From Planctomycetota bacterium (GTDB lineage: Bacteria > Planctomycetota > Brocadiia > SM23-32), in assembly GCA_018334735.1 (NCBI GenBank), contig JAGXLK010000121.1, positions 1 through 6,859 on the forward strand: 6,859 nt of DNA, in the 5' to 3' direction. A model generated the notes under the pieces. That model did not search any database and had not been told where the DNA came from. It saw nothing but the letters and a program-made list of their open reading frames with translations. The position numbers were made by a program, and so were the translations under genes. This document shows positions 1 to 6,629 of this stretch, one piece after another (position 1 is the stretch's first letter; every line of letters begins with the position of its first letter).

Positions 1-2
1 GA

Positions 3-473
3 GCGAAAATCATAGCCGAGCTCCTCGGATATCACACGTGCGGGAGTGGAGTCCACGTGAGCCAATCTGATCGCGAATCTATGGTCCTTTGCATGGGCGA
101 AGCGCTTGAGCAGGCCGATATCAAGCCGGATGCCATTGATTACGTCAATGCCCATGCCACGGGGACCCGGCAGGGCGATACCGCAGAAGCAGGGGCAATC
201 CGCGAGATCTTCGGAACGACCGCGCCCGTGAGCAGCCTGAAAGGCTACCAGGGACATTCCCTCGGGGCTTCAGGACCTGTCGAACTTATCGCTGCGCTGG
301 AAATGGCAAAAGAAGGGAAGATTCTTCCCACGCGAAACCTGGATAATGTGGATCCCGATTGCGAGGGAATTGATCACGTTATGGAATTGCGTGAAGACGA
401 GATCAGACGGGTTATCAAGAATAGTTTTGCTTTCGGCGGGATAAACGCGGCACTGGTCTGTGAAATGATGTGA
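3..473 (+). CDS. FabF-like beta-ketoacyl-ACP synthase, C-terminal part (5' end outside window)
   Basis: This is the C-terminal portion of a condensing enzyme that extends an acyl chain on acyl carrier protein by decarboxylative Claisen condensation. The frame is open from base 3, and the residues before the GTG at 57 (AKIIAELLGY) match the usual family strand ahead of this region, so that GTG is internal and the gene is cut by the window edge. Both catalytic histidines are visible: NAHATGT (His codon 153-155) and GYQGHSLGASG (His codon 255-257). The conserved Lys sits five residues before the second His (240-242), and the C-terminal FGGINAALV loop is present. The active-site Cys lies upstream and cannot be checked, but both His and the Lys argue for a catalytic synthase rather than a chain-length-factor subunit. 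A radical SAM gene follows after 129 nt, which suggests specialised lipid or polyene synthesis rather than housekeeping FabF. The exact subfamily is uncertain. Confidence 0.93.
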   Translation, partial: AKIIAELLGYHTCGSGVHVSQSDRESMVLCMGEALEQADIKPDAIDYVNAHATGTRQGDTAEAGAIREIFGTTAPVSSLKGYQGHSLGASGPVELIAALEMAKEGKILPTRNLDNVDPDCEGIDHVMELREDEIRRVIKNSFAFGGINAALVCEMM

Positions 474-498
474 CAATCGGACACCGGCTCCCCGCATC

Positions 499-515
499 GC
501 CGACGAAGCGTCGGC
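499..515. other. Perfect 7-bp hairpin between ketosynthase and radical SAM gene
   Basis: GCCGACG and CGTCGGC pair perfectly around an AAG loop, 26 nt after the ketosynthase stop. On the + strand it is followed by five A, not T, and on the - strand no T-run follows the stem. It is therefore not a standard intrinsic terminator in either direction. It could be a 3'-end stabilising or attenuating structure within an operon, or a small dispersed repeat. Function is unknown. Confidence 0.5.
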
Positions 516-602
516 AAAAACCGGACGATATTCGCCGGCTGAATTCGATGCCGGAAGAAATGTCAGTCAATGTTGTGTTCCCGATAACGACGTGAGAGAA
601 TC

Positions 603-2045
603 GTGCAAAGTTCCCGAAAAGTCCTCCTGATCCATCCTCTTGGTTATGATCCGTCCAATGCCAGGGGAGATATCGCCCGCGTGGCGAACCTGATGCCGCC
701 GCTTGGATTGGCAAGTATCGCGGCCTATCTTGAGGAACACGGCGTCGAAACCGAATTGATCGACTGTTTTGCCCATCCCGAGAATTGCGACCGAAAAATC
801 AGGGAATATGTCCGCCACGAAAAACCGGATTATGCCGGCGTTTCCTGCACGACCTCCAGTTTCCCCGATACCGTTCGACTGCTGGAAATGATTAAATCTG
901 AACGGCCGCAGACGCAGACGGTCGTGGGCGGTCCGCACGTATCGGCGCTGAAGACGAAAATCCTCGAAGAGAATCCTCCCGTGGATTACGCCGTCGTGGG
1001 GGAAGGGGAAGAAACGCTGCGCGAACTCACGGAGAACCGTGGCGATCCCACGGGGATCGAAGGTCTGGCCCATCGACAGGACGGGGAGGTTGTTTTCAAC
1101 GGATACAGGTCCGAATTGCTGGAGCTGGACTCACTGCCTTTCCCGGCCTATGAAAAGCTGGACGGCTTTCCGGAGCTTTACCAGCTGCCGATATTCAATT
1201 ATCCAACCACTCCGAACAGCAGCTGCGTCTCCAGCCGGGGGTGTCCGTACCAATGTTCATATTGTGACCGGTCGGTTTTTCGAAGGAGTTTTCGTTACAA
1301 CTCCGCGGACTATCTGTACGAACACTTGAAATATATGAAATCGCGCTGGGGAATTCGGCATATCAATTTCTACGACGATCAATTTACTCTCGTGCGTAGA
1401 CGCGTGGAGGAATTTTGCCGTAAGATGATAGACAAACCTCTCGGCATGACTTACAACTGCGCCGTGCGAGCCGAGCACGTTGATCCGGATCTTCTGAAAT
1501 TGATGAAAGCTTCAGGCTGCTGGATGATCAGTCTTGGTGTGGAGACGGGCGCTCAAGAACTTCTTTCTCGGCACCGTCAGAACGCAGATGTGGATCGGCT
1601 GGCCAGGCGCATCCGTCAGATCAAACGTGCGGGGATCCGCGTTAAAGCGCTGCTTATGATCGGCCTGCCCGGCGAAACCGAAGAAACCGTCCGCCGCAGC
1701 ATGGAGTATGTTTTTTCCCTGCCGATTGACGATTTCAATCTGTCGAAGTTCACTCCGTTCCCGGGATCACCCGTCTACGAGAATATCGAAGAATATGGCA
1801 CTTTCGATGAAGATTATGAGAAGATGGACTGCATGCATTTTCAATTTATCCCCGATGGAATGACCGAAGATCAGCTGGAATCGCTTTTCCAGCTGTTTTA
1901 TCGATCCCATTTTATGCGTCCGAAAGTTCTGTGGGGATATTTTACCATGCTGTGGGAATCTCCCGATAGCTGGCGCAGATTCGGACTGCATCTGAAAGAT
2001 TTCCTCAGTTTTGCGTTTTCAGACGAACGCATTCGCGCAAGGTAA
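603..2045 (+). CDS. B12-binding-domain radical SAM protein (first copy)
   Basis: This 480-residue protein has the two-domain layout of cobalamin-type (class B) radical SAM enzymes, the group that includes BchE-like cyclases and hopanoid methylases. Residues 5 to about 150 form the B12-binding Rossmann-type domain: KVLLIHP start, MPPLGLASIAAYL at 31-43, VVGGPH at 107-112, VVGEGEETL at 131-139. No DxHxxG motif is seen, as is common in this group. The radical SAM core carries CPYQCSYC with the three [4Fe-4S] cysteines at 214, 218 and 221, then FYDDQ at 256-260, GVETG at 312-316, GLPGET at 354-359 and FTPFPGSP at 383-390. The tail (about 430-475) is aromatic and basic. The start is GTG with GAGAGA at 594-599 just upstream; an in-frame TAA at 585 excludes longer forms. 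It lies after the ketosynthase and 17 nt before the glycosyltransferase, so one operon is likely. A C-methylation, cyclisation or other radical step on a lipid-like chain is plausible; the substrate is unknown. Confidence 0.93.
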   Translation: MQSSRKVLLIHPLGYDPSNARGDIARVANLMPPLGLASIAAYLEEHGVETELIDCFAHPENCDRKIREYVRHEKPDYAGVSCTTSSFPDTVRLLEMIKSERPQTQTVVGGPHVSALKTKILEENPPVDYAVVGEGEETLRELTENRGDPTGIEGLAHRQDGEVVFNGYRSELLELDSLPFPAYEKLDGFPELYQLPIFNYPTTPNSSCVSSRGCPYQCSYCDRSVFRRSFRYNSADYLYEHLKYMKSRWGIRHINFYDDQFTLVRRRVEEFCRKMIDKPLGMTYNCAVRAEHVDPDLLKLMKASGCWMISLGVETGAQELLSRHRQNADVDRLARRIRQIKRAGIRVKALLMIGLPGETEETVRRSMEYVFSLPIDDFNLSKFTPFPGSPVYENIEEYGTFDEDYEKMDCMHFQFIPDGMTEDQLESLFQLFYRSHFMRPKVLWGYFTMLWESPDSWRRFGLHLKDFLSFAFSDERIRAR

Positions 2046-2062
2046 AGCTGTGAGGTCGTCCA

Positions 2063-3259
2063 ATGCCGAAGAACAATTCTGATATACAATATGAAGAGAT
2101 AGAGATCTGGATTGTCATACCCGTTTACAACCAGGCGGGAAGCCTGCGCGCCGTCGTCGGCAGCGCGCTTTCGGTCCATTCACGGGTGATGGTGGTTGAT
2201 GACGGGAGCGATGAACCGGCAGAAAAAGAACTGGAAGGACTCGACGTGATTTGCGTGCGCCACGAGGAAAATCGGGGAAAAGGGGCGGCATTGCTCACGG
2301 GGGCTGAGGAGGCCGAAAAAAGGGGGGCGAGCCATATCGTGACACTGGATGCGGATGGCCAGCATCTGCCGGAAGAATTCCCGAAATTTCAGAACGCGAT
2401 CCGGGCCAATCCGTTGTCACTTATTGTCGGGAGACGGGATATGTCGGGACAAAACGTGCCGTTCGGTTCCCGGTTCGGTCGCGCATTTGGCAATTTTTGG
2501 GCGCGACTCCAGACCGGACAGGACGTCGGCGATGTGCAGAGCGGATACCGCGCCTACCCGGTTTTTGTCCTGCAGGAACTGACCACCTGGTGCCGCGGTT
2601 TCGCCTTCGAAGTGGAAATTATCACTCGCGCAGCCTGGGCCGGCGTGCAGATTGAGAATGTGGATATTTCCGTGCGTTACGACGATGAAATCAAGGCGAA
2701 CTCTCATTTTCGCGGGGTTCGCGACAACATGGTTCTGTCACTGCTCAACACCCACCTGACCATGCGCTCAATCCTCCCGTGGCCGCATCAGAAACTGTGT
2801 ATGGAGACCCTGGGACGCGAGAAGATAACGCTTTTTCATCCGCTGCGATCCCTGAAAACGCTGCTCACCGAGAACGCGACCCCGGGGCAGCTGGCATTTG
2901 CGGGCGGACTGGGCGTGTTTTTGGGGACTTTGCCACTGATCGGTTTCCACACTGTCACTATTATTGCGGCCGCGAGTTATTTGCGATTGAACAAGCCCCT
3001 CTCCGTGGCCTCAAGCCAGTTTTGTATGCCCCCGTTTGTCCCCGCACTTTGCATCGAGCTCGGATACTACATTCGCCATGGCCATTTTCTGACCAAATTC
3101 AGCCTTCGCACGCTGGGCTACGAAGCGCATGAACGCCTGTTTGAATGGCTCATCGGTTCGGTGGTGCTGGCTCCCGTCCTGGCTCTTTTTGCCGGGGTAA
3201 TTGTGTTTGTGCTGGCGAAAATGGTTCGGAAACGATTGGCCGGTAACTCTCCGGCATAA
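2063..3259 (+). CDS. Family 2 glycosyltransferase fused to a DUF2062 membrane domain
   Basis: The 398-residue protein has two parts. Residues 14 to about 235 are a GT-A fold family 2 glycosyltransferase of the dolichyl/polyprenyl-phosphate sugar synthase type: VIPVYNQ at 18-24, VVDDGS at 44-49, the metal-binding DADG at 96-99, VGRR at 122-125, QSGYRAY at 159-165 and FEVEI at 182-186. Residues about 255-398 match the DUF2062 pattern, with hydrophobic stretches near 277-305, 318-335 and 362-386 that should anchor the enzyme in the inner membrane with its catalytic domain in the cytoplasm. The ATG start has GAGG at 2052-2055, seven nt upstream. The 17-nt spacing to the preceding radical SAM gene indicates co-transcription. 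It probably moves a sugar from a nucleotide donor to a lipid acceptor, perhaps the pathway product or a polyprenyl phosphate; the acceptor is inferred only from context. Confidence 0.92.
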   Translation: MPKNNSDIQYEEIEIWIVIPVYNQAGSLRAVVGSALSVHSRVMVVDDGSDEPAEKELEGLDVICVRHEENRGKGAALLTGAEEAEKRGASHIVTLDADGQHLPEEFPKFQNAIRANPLSLIVGRRDMSGQNVPFGSRFGRAFGNFWARLQTGQDVGDVQSGYRAYPVFVLQELTTWCRGFAFEVEIITRAAWAGVQIENVDISVRYDDEIKANSHFRGVRDNMVLSLLNTHLTMRSILPWPHQKLCMETLGREKITLFHPLRSLKTLLTENATPGQLAFAGGLGVFLGTLPLIGFHTVTIIAAASYLRLNKPLSVASSQFCMPPFVPALCIELGYYIRHGHFLTKFSLRTLGYEAHERLFEWLIGSVVLAPVLALFAGVIVFVLAKMVRKRLAGNSPA

Positions 3260-3332
3260 CCTCTGCGGAGGCGAGCGCCGCCCAGGCCGCGACGGATAGG
3301 GCTCGCAACGGGGAAGACTGTCAGAGACGTGT

Positions 3333-3372
3333 AGGTCCGCATCGGTGAGGCGGACCTGGTTGTTTTGCTCTT
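3333..3372 (+). terminator. Probable intrinsic terminator after the glycosyltransferase gene
   Basis: AGGTCCGC at 3333-3340 pairs perfectly with GCGGACCT at 3350-3357 around a nine-base loop. A T-rich stretch follows (GGTTGTTTTGCTCTT from 3358). It begins about 75 nt after the glycosyltransferase stop and would end the ketosynthase-radical SAM-glycosyltransferase transcript. The tail is interrupted by G and C, so strength is uncertain. Confidence 0.45.
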
Positions 3373-3746
3373 AGGCTTGTACCGCCTGCGAACCGCGTTC
3401 TGAACTCCAGCCTCCGGCTGAAGTCCAGTCCGCTTGCGGGTCCGGGGTCGCTTACAAATCCCGCCTCGGGCGCGCCCTGCGCCACTATCACGACCCTTCC
3501 CAGCAGTCCACGCCACGAGACATTGACACGTTCAGTACGACAGGCACGCCAGACATGCGGCGGTACACATCCCTGCCTGTTAAAGGTCTGGCTGCGAGGC
3601 TTTCCAGCCGCGGGGATGGGATCCGGGGTCAACGGCACCGCTCCTGTTTTTGAAAGCCCGCTCTGATTCAGGCGTTTCGGAGTTATGGATTTCCGCACCT
3701 CGTTCCCGGAAACCTGGAGGCGCCGCGTGAATTTGGGTCGCAAATC

Positions 3747-3764
3747 GAATAAGCTGGTTTATTC
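3747..3764. promoter_or_regulatory. AT-rich inverted repeat upstream of the second radical SAM gene
   Basis: GAATAA at 3747-3752 and TTATTC at 3759-3764 form a perfect 6-bp inverted repeat with a six-base spacer, 53 nt before the chosen ATG at 3818. Position and symmetry suit an operator or a leader hairpin, but no factor or promoter can be assigned. It could be chance. Confidence 0.25.
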
Positions 3765-3817
3765 CCTTATCAGAAAAAGCATCCCCTGTGATGCAGCAGA
3801 AAAGAGGTTTTCAGACG

Positions 3818-5251
3818 ATGAACTTTTTGTTTGTCAGGCCGCATCCGTACCTCCCGACGTCGCAATGGCTTCAGAGCATGATTTTGCTGGAACCGTATGC
3901 TCAGGAGCTCATAGCGGCAGCTGTTGAGCCACCTCATGACGTCCAGATATGCGATCTGGCGGTCGAGGAGTTCCCCGTTCAGGCGTTCAAAAAAACCATG
4001 CGGGATTACGCCCCCGATTTTGTCGGATTCGGGGGATTCTCCAGCCAGTTTCGGACGAACTGCGAACTTGCTGAAATTGCGAAAGAGATACACCCGGATG
4101 TGCTGACCTGTATCGGGGGCATTCACTCCTCCAGCTATCCGGCCGACTGCAAATACCCGGAACTGTTCGATCTGGTGGTGCGCGGGGATGGCGTCTCGGT
4201 GATGAAGACCATAATTTCGGCGCTGGAAGAGGGCGATGATCTGCCGGAATCCGACTGGATACTCCCCACCGCATCACCCAATTTCGATGAGCTGGCCGCA
4301 AAACCTCCGCCCCCGATCCACGAAGACGGAATCACGACCGAACCCCGCCGCGACCTGGTGGATTCGTCGCACTATTACTGCATGTGTTACGGCGAACCCG
4401 GGCAGAAGATGGACACCATGTTCCCGGAGATCGCCTGCGTGCGCACCAGCGTGGGATGCCCCTTCCGGTGTAGTTTCTGCGTCGTGCATTTCCTCGCCAA
4501 TGGAAAATACCTCCAGCGGGATGTCGGGGACGTCGTCGATGAAATTGAGTCTCTGCCCCAGGACTACATCTATTTCGTCGATGACGAAACGTTCGTCAAC
4601 ACCAAACGTATGTATCGGATGGCGGAGATGCTGATTGAGCGGGGAGTTGAGAAGAAATATCTCTCATGGGCGCGGAGCGACACCATTTGCAAGCATCCCG
4701 AGCTGTTCGAGCGCTGGAAAGAGGCAGGACTTGAGTTCGTCTACGTCGGATTCGAGTCTTTGAAGTCGGAAAATCTCGACGATTACAACAAAAAGGCGAC
4801 CCCCGAACAGAACCGCAAAGCACGGGAGATTCTGCGCGATCTGGATCTGAACATTCACGCGGCGCTGATGGTGAATCCCGATTTTGGGCCGGAGGATTTC
4901 GAGACGATTCACAAGGCGATCAAGGAGTTGGGACCGGCCGAGTTCGCGTTCACGGTGTTTTCCCCCCCGCCTGGGACGGAGTCGTTTGAGGAGGCGAAGG
5001 ATGAATTCATCTGCGACGACCCGTGTTTTTACTACGATTGTCTTCACACAATTCTGCCCACAAAACTGCCGTTGAAGCGGTTCTACCGCTATTTCACGTT
5101 GCTCTATGGTCTGGGGGCGCTGCAGATACCAGTGCGCGTGAACAAGGTGAAAGTTCCCCTGCGGGACCGGATAAAATTTTTGTGGGGGGGCATCAAATTC
5201 GCCTGGCAGATGTGGCACCTCTACCGGGATTATGACCGGAAGTACTGGTGA
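3818..5251 (+). CDS. B12-binding-domain radical SAM protein (second, divergent copy)
   Basis: This 477-residue enzyme of the cobalamin-type radical SAM superfamily uses S-adenosylmethionine and a [4Fe-4S] cluster, and probably a corrinoid. I chose the ATG at 3818 because the protein then begins MNFLFVRPH, the expected first strand of the B12-binding domain, and AGAGG lies at 3803-3807. GTG 3788 and ATG 3791 in the same frame would add ten or nine unneeded residues. The B12-type domain covers about 1-150: LLEPYAQELIAAA at 23-35, DFVGFGGFSS at 67-76, CIGGIHSS at 98-105, VRGDG at 121-125. The cluster motif CPFRCSFC has Cys 214, 218 and 221. Next come FVDDETF at 253-259, GFES at 311-314 and FSPPPGTESF at 381-390, with an aromatic/basic tail at 420-477. 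The N-terminal pattern somewhat recalls hopanoid C-3 methylase-like proteins, but I do not claim that identity. It is quite unlike the copy at 603-2045, so it likely acts at a different step or on another substrate. Confidence 0.92.
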   Translation: MNFLFVRPHPYLPTSQWLQSMILLEPYAQELIAAAVEPPHDVQICDLAVEEFPVQAFKKTMRDYAPDFVGFGGFSSQFRTNCELAEIAKEIHPDVLTCIGGIHSSSYPADCKYPELFDLVVRGDGVSVMKTIISALEEGDDLPESDWILPTASPNFDELAAKPPPPIHEDGITTEPRRDLVDSSHYYCMCYGEPGQKMDTMFPEIACVRTSVGCPFRCSFCVVHFLANGKYLQRDVGDVVDEIESLPQDYIYFVDDETFVNTKRMYRMAEMLIERGVEKKYLSWARSDTICKHPELFERWKEAGLEFVYVGFESLKSENLDDYNKKATPEQNRKAREILRDLDLNIHAALMVNPDFGPEDFETIHKAIKELGPAEFAFTVFSPPPGTESFEEAKDEFICDDPCFYYDCLHTILPTKLPLKRFYRYFTLLYGLGALQIPVRVNKVKVPLRDRIKFLWGGIKFAWQMWHLYRDYDRKYW

Positions 5252-5274
5252 GTTTCGCCGCGAAGCTGTTTTTT
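5251..5274 (+). terminator. Intrinsic terminator starting in the stop codon of the second radical SAM gene
   Basis: AGTTTCG (5251-5257) pairs with CGAAGCT (5261-5267) to give seven pairs including one G-T wobble, closed by a CCG loop. After one G comes a run of six T (5269-5274). The first base of the stem is the last base of the TGA stop. This separates the radical SAM transcript from the pseudopilin gene. Confidence 0.6.
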
Positions 5275-5329
5275 GGCCTGTGTTTTATCGTGCAACTCGC
5301 TCAACGATGCGTAGTGGAAGAAGCGTAAC

Positions 5330-6133
5330 GTGAAAACAAATCGGAATAGGGGGAAATCCGGCTTCACCTTGATAGAACTGCTGGTGGTCATAGCGATCAT
5401 TGCTATTCTGGCTGCGATGCTTATGCCTGTGCTGGAGCAGGCGCGCGAGAGCGCCCGTCGGGCCGTATGCTCTTCGAATTTGCATCAGCTTTATATCGCT
5501 AATGCGCTTTACTGGCACGACCACGCGGACCGGACTGTGTTTCCGACCCGGGCCAAACGAGGAAACTTCCTGGTCCGTTGGACTGGTTCCGAGTTTGCGA
5601 CGCACGGTCTTGGTCTTCTGGTTCCTTACAGTGAATACGCGGCGGAGCTCTACTTTTGTCCCGGTAATTCATTCTCGACAGAGGGGAGGCGAGAGACGGC
5701 TGCCGGGCAGGCGCAACGTATGGAGAAAGGACTGTCAGTCAATGCACAGGCACCGGCGACCTACATACATCGTCACACCCATGGTTATTCCTCCAATTTG
5801 CCGTTTGTGAGCTACTACTGGGATCAGGTGCAGCCTCCGCTGGTCAGGCGTTGTATGCCGGGCGCGCCGGTCTACCGTCGGGGTGAACCGGACGACCCGC
5901 TGATGGGACATCTTGTTGAACCGCTGGGGTTGCTGGCATGTGCCATGCCGCACCGGTTCTGGAGCTACCCCGAGATGCGGGTCCACGCCATGCAGGGCGT
6001 CAACCGTGTCCTGATGGACGGCCCGGTGGAGTGGCATCCTTTGACCGAGATGGAATTTGCAAATCAGACGGGCGAGGGGGGATATCCCTGGAGCTGGCAC
6101 CGCCGCCTGGATCCCGATCCTCTGTTTCAATGA
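5330..6133 (+). CDS. Type II secretion/type IV pilin-like pseudopilin (prepilin-type cleavage and methylation domain)
   Basis: This 267-residue protein has a class III (prepilin) signal. A basic leader [11 protein letters not shown] is cut after Gly11 by prepilin peptidase, leaving Phe12 to be N-methylated. Glu16 is the usual +5 glutamate, and residues 12-34 form the hydrophobic assembly helix. Then come AREQAR-type heptads ([18 protein letters not shown] at 37-54), a Cys pair at 47 and 110 (FCPG), and a C-terminal signature [18 protein letters not shown] at 219-236. That signature resembles the His...Asp-Gly motif of the DUF1559-like pseudopilins abundant in Planctomycetes, Verrucomicrobia and Lentisphaerae. 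The start is GTG with GGAAGAAG at 5316-5323, and an in-frame TAG at 5312 rules out a longer form. It would sit in the inner membrane and periplasm. A terminator precedes it, so it is probably transcribed alone and unrelated to the lipid genes. Such genes are often orphan and their roles are mostly unknown. Confidence 0.92.
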   Translation: MKTNRNRGKSGFTLIELLVVIAIIAILAAMLMPVLEQARESARRAVCSSNLHQLYIANALYWHDHADRTVFPTRAKRGNFLVRWTGSEFATHGLGLLVPYSEYAAELYFCPGNSFSTEGRRETAAGQAQRMEKGLSVNAQAPATYIHRHTHGYSSNLPFVSYYWDQVQPPLVRRCMPGAPVYRRGEPDDPLMGHLVEPLGLLACAMPHRFWSYPEMRVHAMQGVNRVLMDGPVEWHPLTEMEFANQTGEGGYPWSWHRRLDPDPLFQ

Positions 6134-6198
6134 AACGAGGGCTTTGGGGAGATCAGGATGTTGGCCGCTATCATCGCGCCATGGTCGGTGAAAATGTA

Positions 6199-6233
6199 GG
6201 GACGGCACATTCAGCTGCCCCCCGGCATTTTTT
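6199..6233 (+). terminator. Possible weak terminator after the pseudopilin gene
   Basis: GGG (6199-6201) and GGCA (6204-6207) can pair with TGCC (6216-6219) and CCC (6221-6223), with a small internal loop. Four bases later comes a run of six T (6228-6233). It lies about 65 nt past the pseudopilin stop. The interrupted stem makes this tentative. Confidence 0.3.
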
Positions 6234-6293
6234 GCGTGCGGGGCTGTGGGCGGTGGGATGTGGGGTTGCCCGCATTTCTCACGAACCTGAAGG

Positions 6294-6306
6294 TATAATT
6301 ATTATA
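6294..6306. promoter_or_regulatory. AT-rich palindrome containing a consensus -10 hexamer
   Basis: TATAAT-T-ATTATA is a perfect 6-bp inverted repeat about a single central T. It stands out as an AT-rich patch. The first half equals the sigma-70 -10 consensus, but the hexamer 17 nt upstream (CGCATT) is a poor -35. It may be an operator or a weak promoter for the downstream small gene, some 325 nt away. Weakly supported. Confidence 0.25.
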
Positions 6307-6616
6307 AACGGCAGCACAGAAAGACTTTGCACTATATTTCGCATCTGATCTCAGTATGCAGTCTGTAATCTGAGTCTAAAGACAGCGGTTCGCGCTTCGG
6401 GAGCGGCGCCAGCCGCCAGTTGGCGGTTTCTCCGACAATAAACTACCAGAAGCTGCCAATAGTTACAGGAAGTCCGCCACAATTTTCACATTGGTGAAAG
6501 AGGCTCTGCCTCTCTGCTCTGTCAGGCTGCAGTTGGGGTATGAGAACACACCCGCCTTTGCCTTCCGCGCAGCTGCAGCACTGGTTCCGCTTGAGAAAAG
6601 CGGGTTAGGTTGGGGT

Positions 6617-6623
6617 AAAGGAG
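6617..6623 (+). promoter_or_regulatory. Strong Shine-Dalgarno for the small ORF at 6630
   Basis: AAAGGAG lies six nt before the ATG at 6630, near-optimal in sequence and spacing. It is the best ribosome binding site in the window and the main reason to take the short ORF seriously. Confidence 0.5.
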
Positions 6624-6629
6624 CGTGTC

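Larger units (their letters stand above)
3260..3802. other. Gene-free, hairpin-rich intergenic region
   Basis: No reading frame here, on either strand, looks like a protein: the longer minus-strand frames lack a Shine-Dalgarno, and the largest starts with TTG. The left half is crowded with short GC-rich inverted repeats. These are CCTC/GAGG at 3260-3271, the 8-bp stem at 3333-3357, CAGCC-TCC-GGCTG at 3408-3420, CCGC-TT-GCGG at 3430-3439, CCCG-CCT-CGGG at 3460-3470 and the 10-bp palindrome GGGCGCGCCC at 3468-3477. The right half (3500-3740) shows less structure, with GGCTG/CAGCC near 3590-3610. It may be a REP/BIME-like dispersed element, a decayed gene or a structured RNA. The promoter for the downstream radical SAM gene should also lie here, but I see no convincing -35/-10 pair. 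Confidence 0.5.
6134..6629. other. Intergenic region without a convincing gene
   Basis: No protein-like frame stands out. A 72-codon frame from the ATG overlapping the pseudopilin stop (6130) lacks a Shine-Dalgarno and family-like sequence. The region holds the weak terminator, an AT-rich palindrome at 6294-6306, CCGCC-AGTT-GGCGG at 6413-6426 (wider CCGCCA/TGGCGG symmetry), and the perfect hairpin AGAGGC-TCT-GCCTCT at 6499-6513 upstream of the small gene at 6630. The last could belong to that gene's 5' leader. Confidence 0.45.

Noticed and set aside
57..473. GTG at 57 as the start of a short complete ketosynthase-like gene
   Set aside because: The frame is open to the window edge and the residues before it match the family, so the GTG codon is internal and the gene is truncated by the window.
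567..1073. 168-codon minus-strand frame opposite the first radical SAM gene
   Set aside because: Antisense shadow of a clear domain-bearing gene.
2316..2327. A6G6 run in the glycosyltransferase gene as a programmed frameshift site
   Set aside because: In the reading frame used it does not form a canonical slippery heptamer, and the protein is full length and intact without a shift.
3321..3743. 140-codon minus-strand frame in the intergenic region
   Set aside because: TTG start, no ribosome binding site, Arg/Pro/Gly-rich composition and no recognisable domain; it overlaps the hairpin-rich stretch.
3788..3817. Upstream GTG/ATG starts for the second radical SAM gene
   Set aside because: They add non-conserved residues before the expected first beta strand; the ATG at 3818 has AGAGG upstream and fits the family start.
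4664..5218. 184-codon minus-strand frame opposite the second radical SAM gene
   Set aside because: It lies fully within a well-supported gene, and its composition is that expected of the complementary strand of a coding region.
6130..6348. 72-codon frame starting at an ATG that overlaps the pseudopilin stop
   Set aside because: The ATGA overlap is tempting, but there is no Shine-Dalgarno, no domain-like sequence, and it runs through the likely terminator and AT-rich palindrome.
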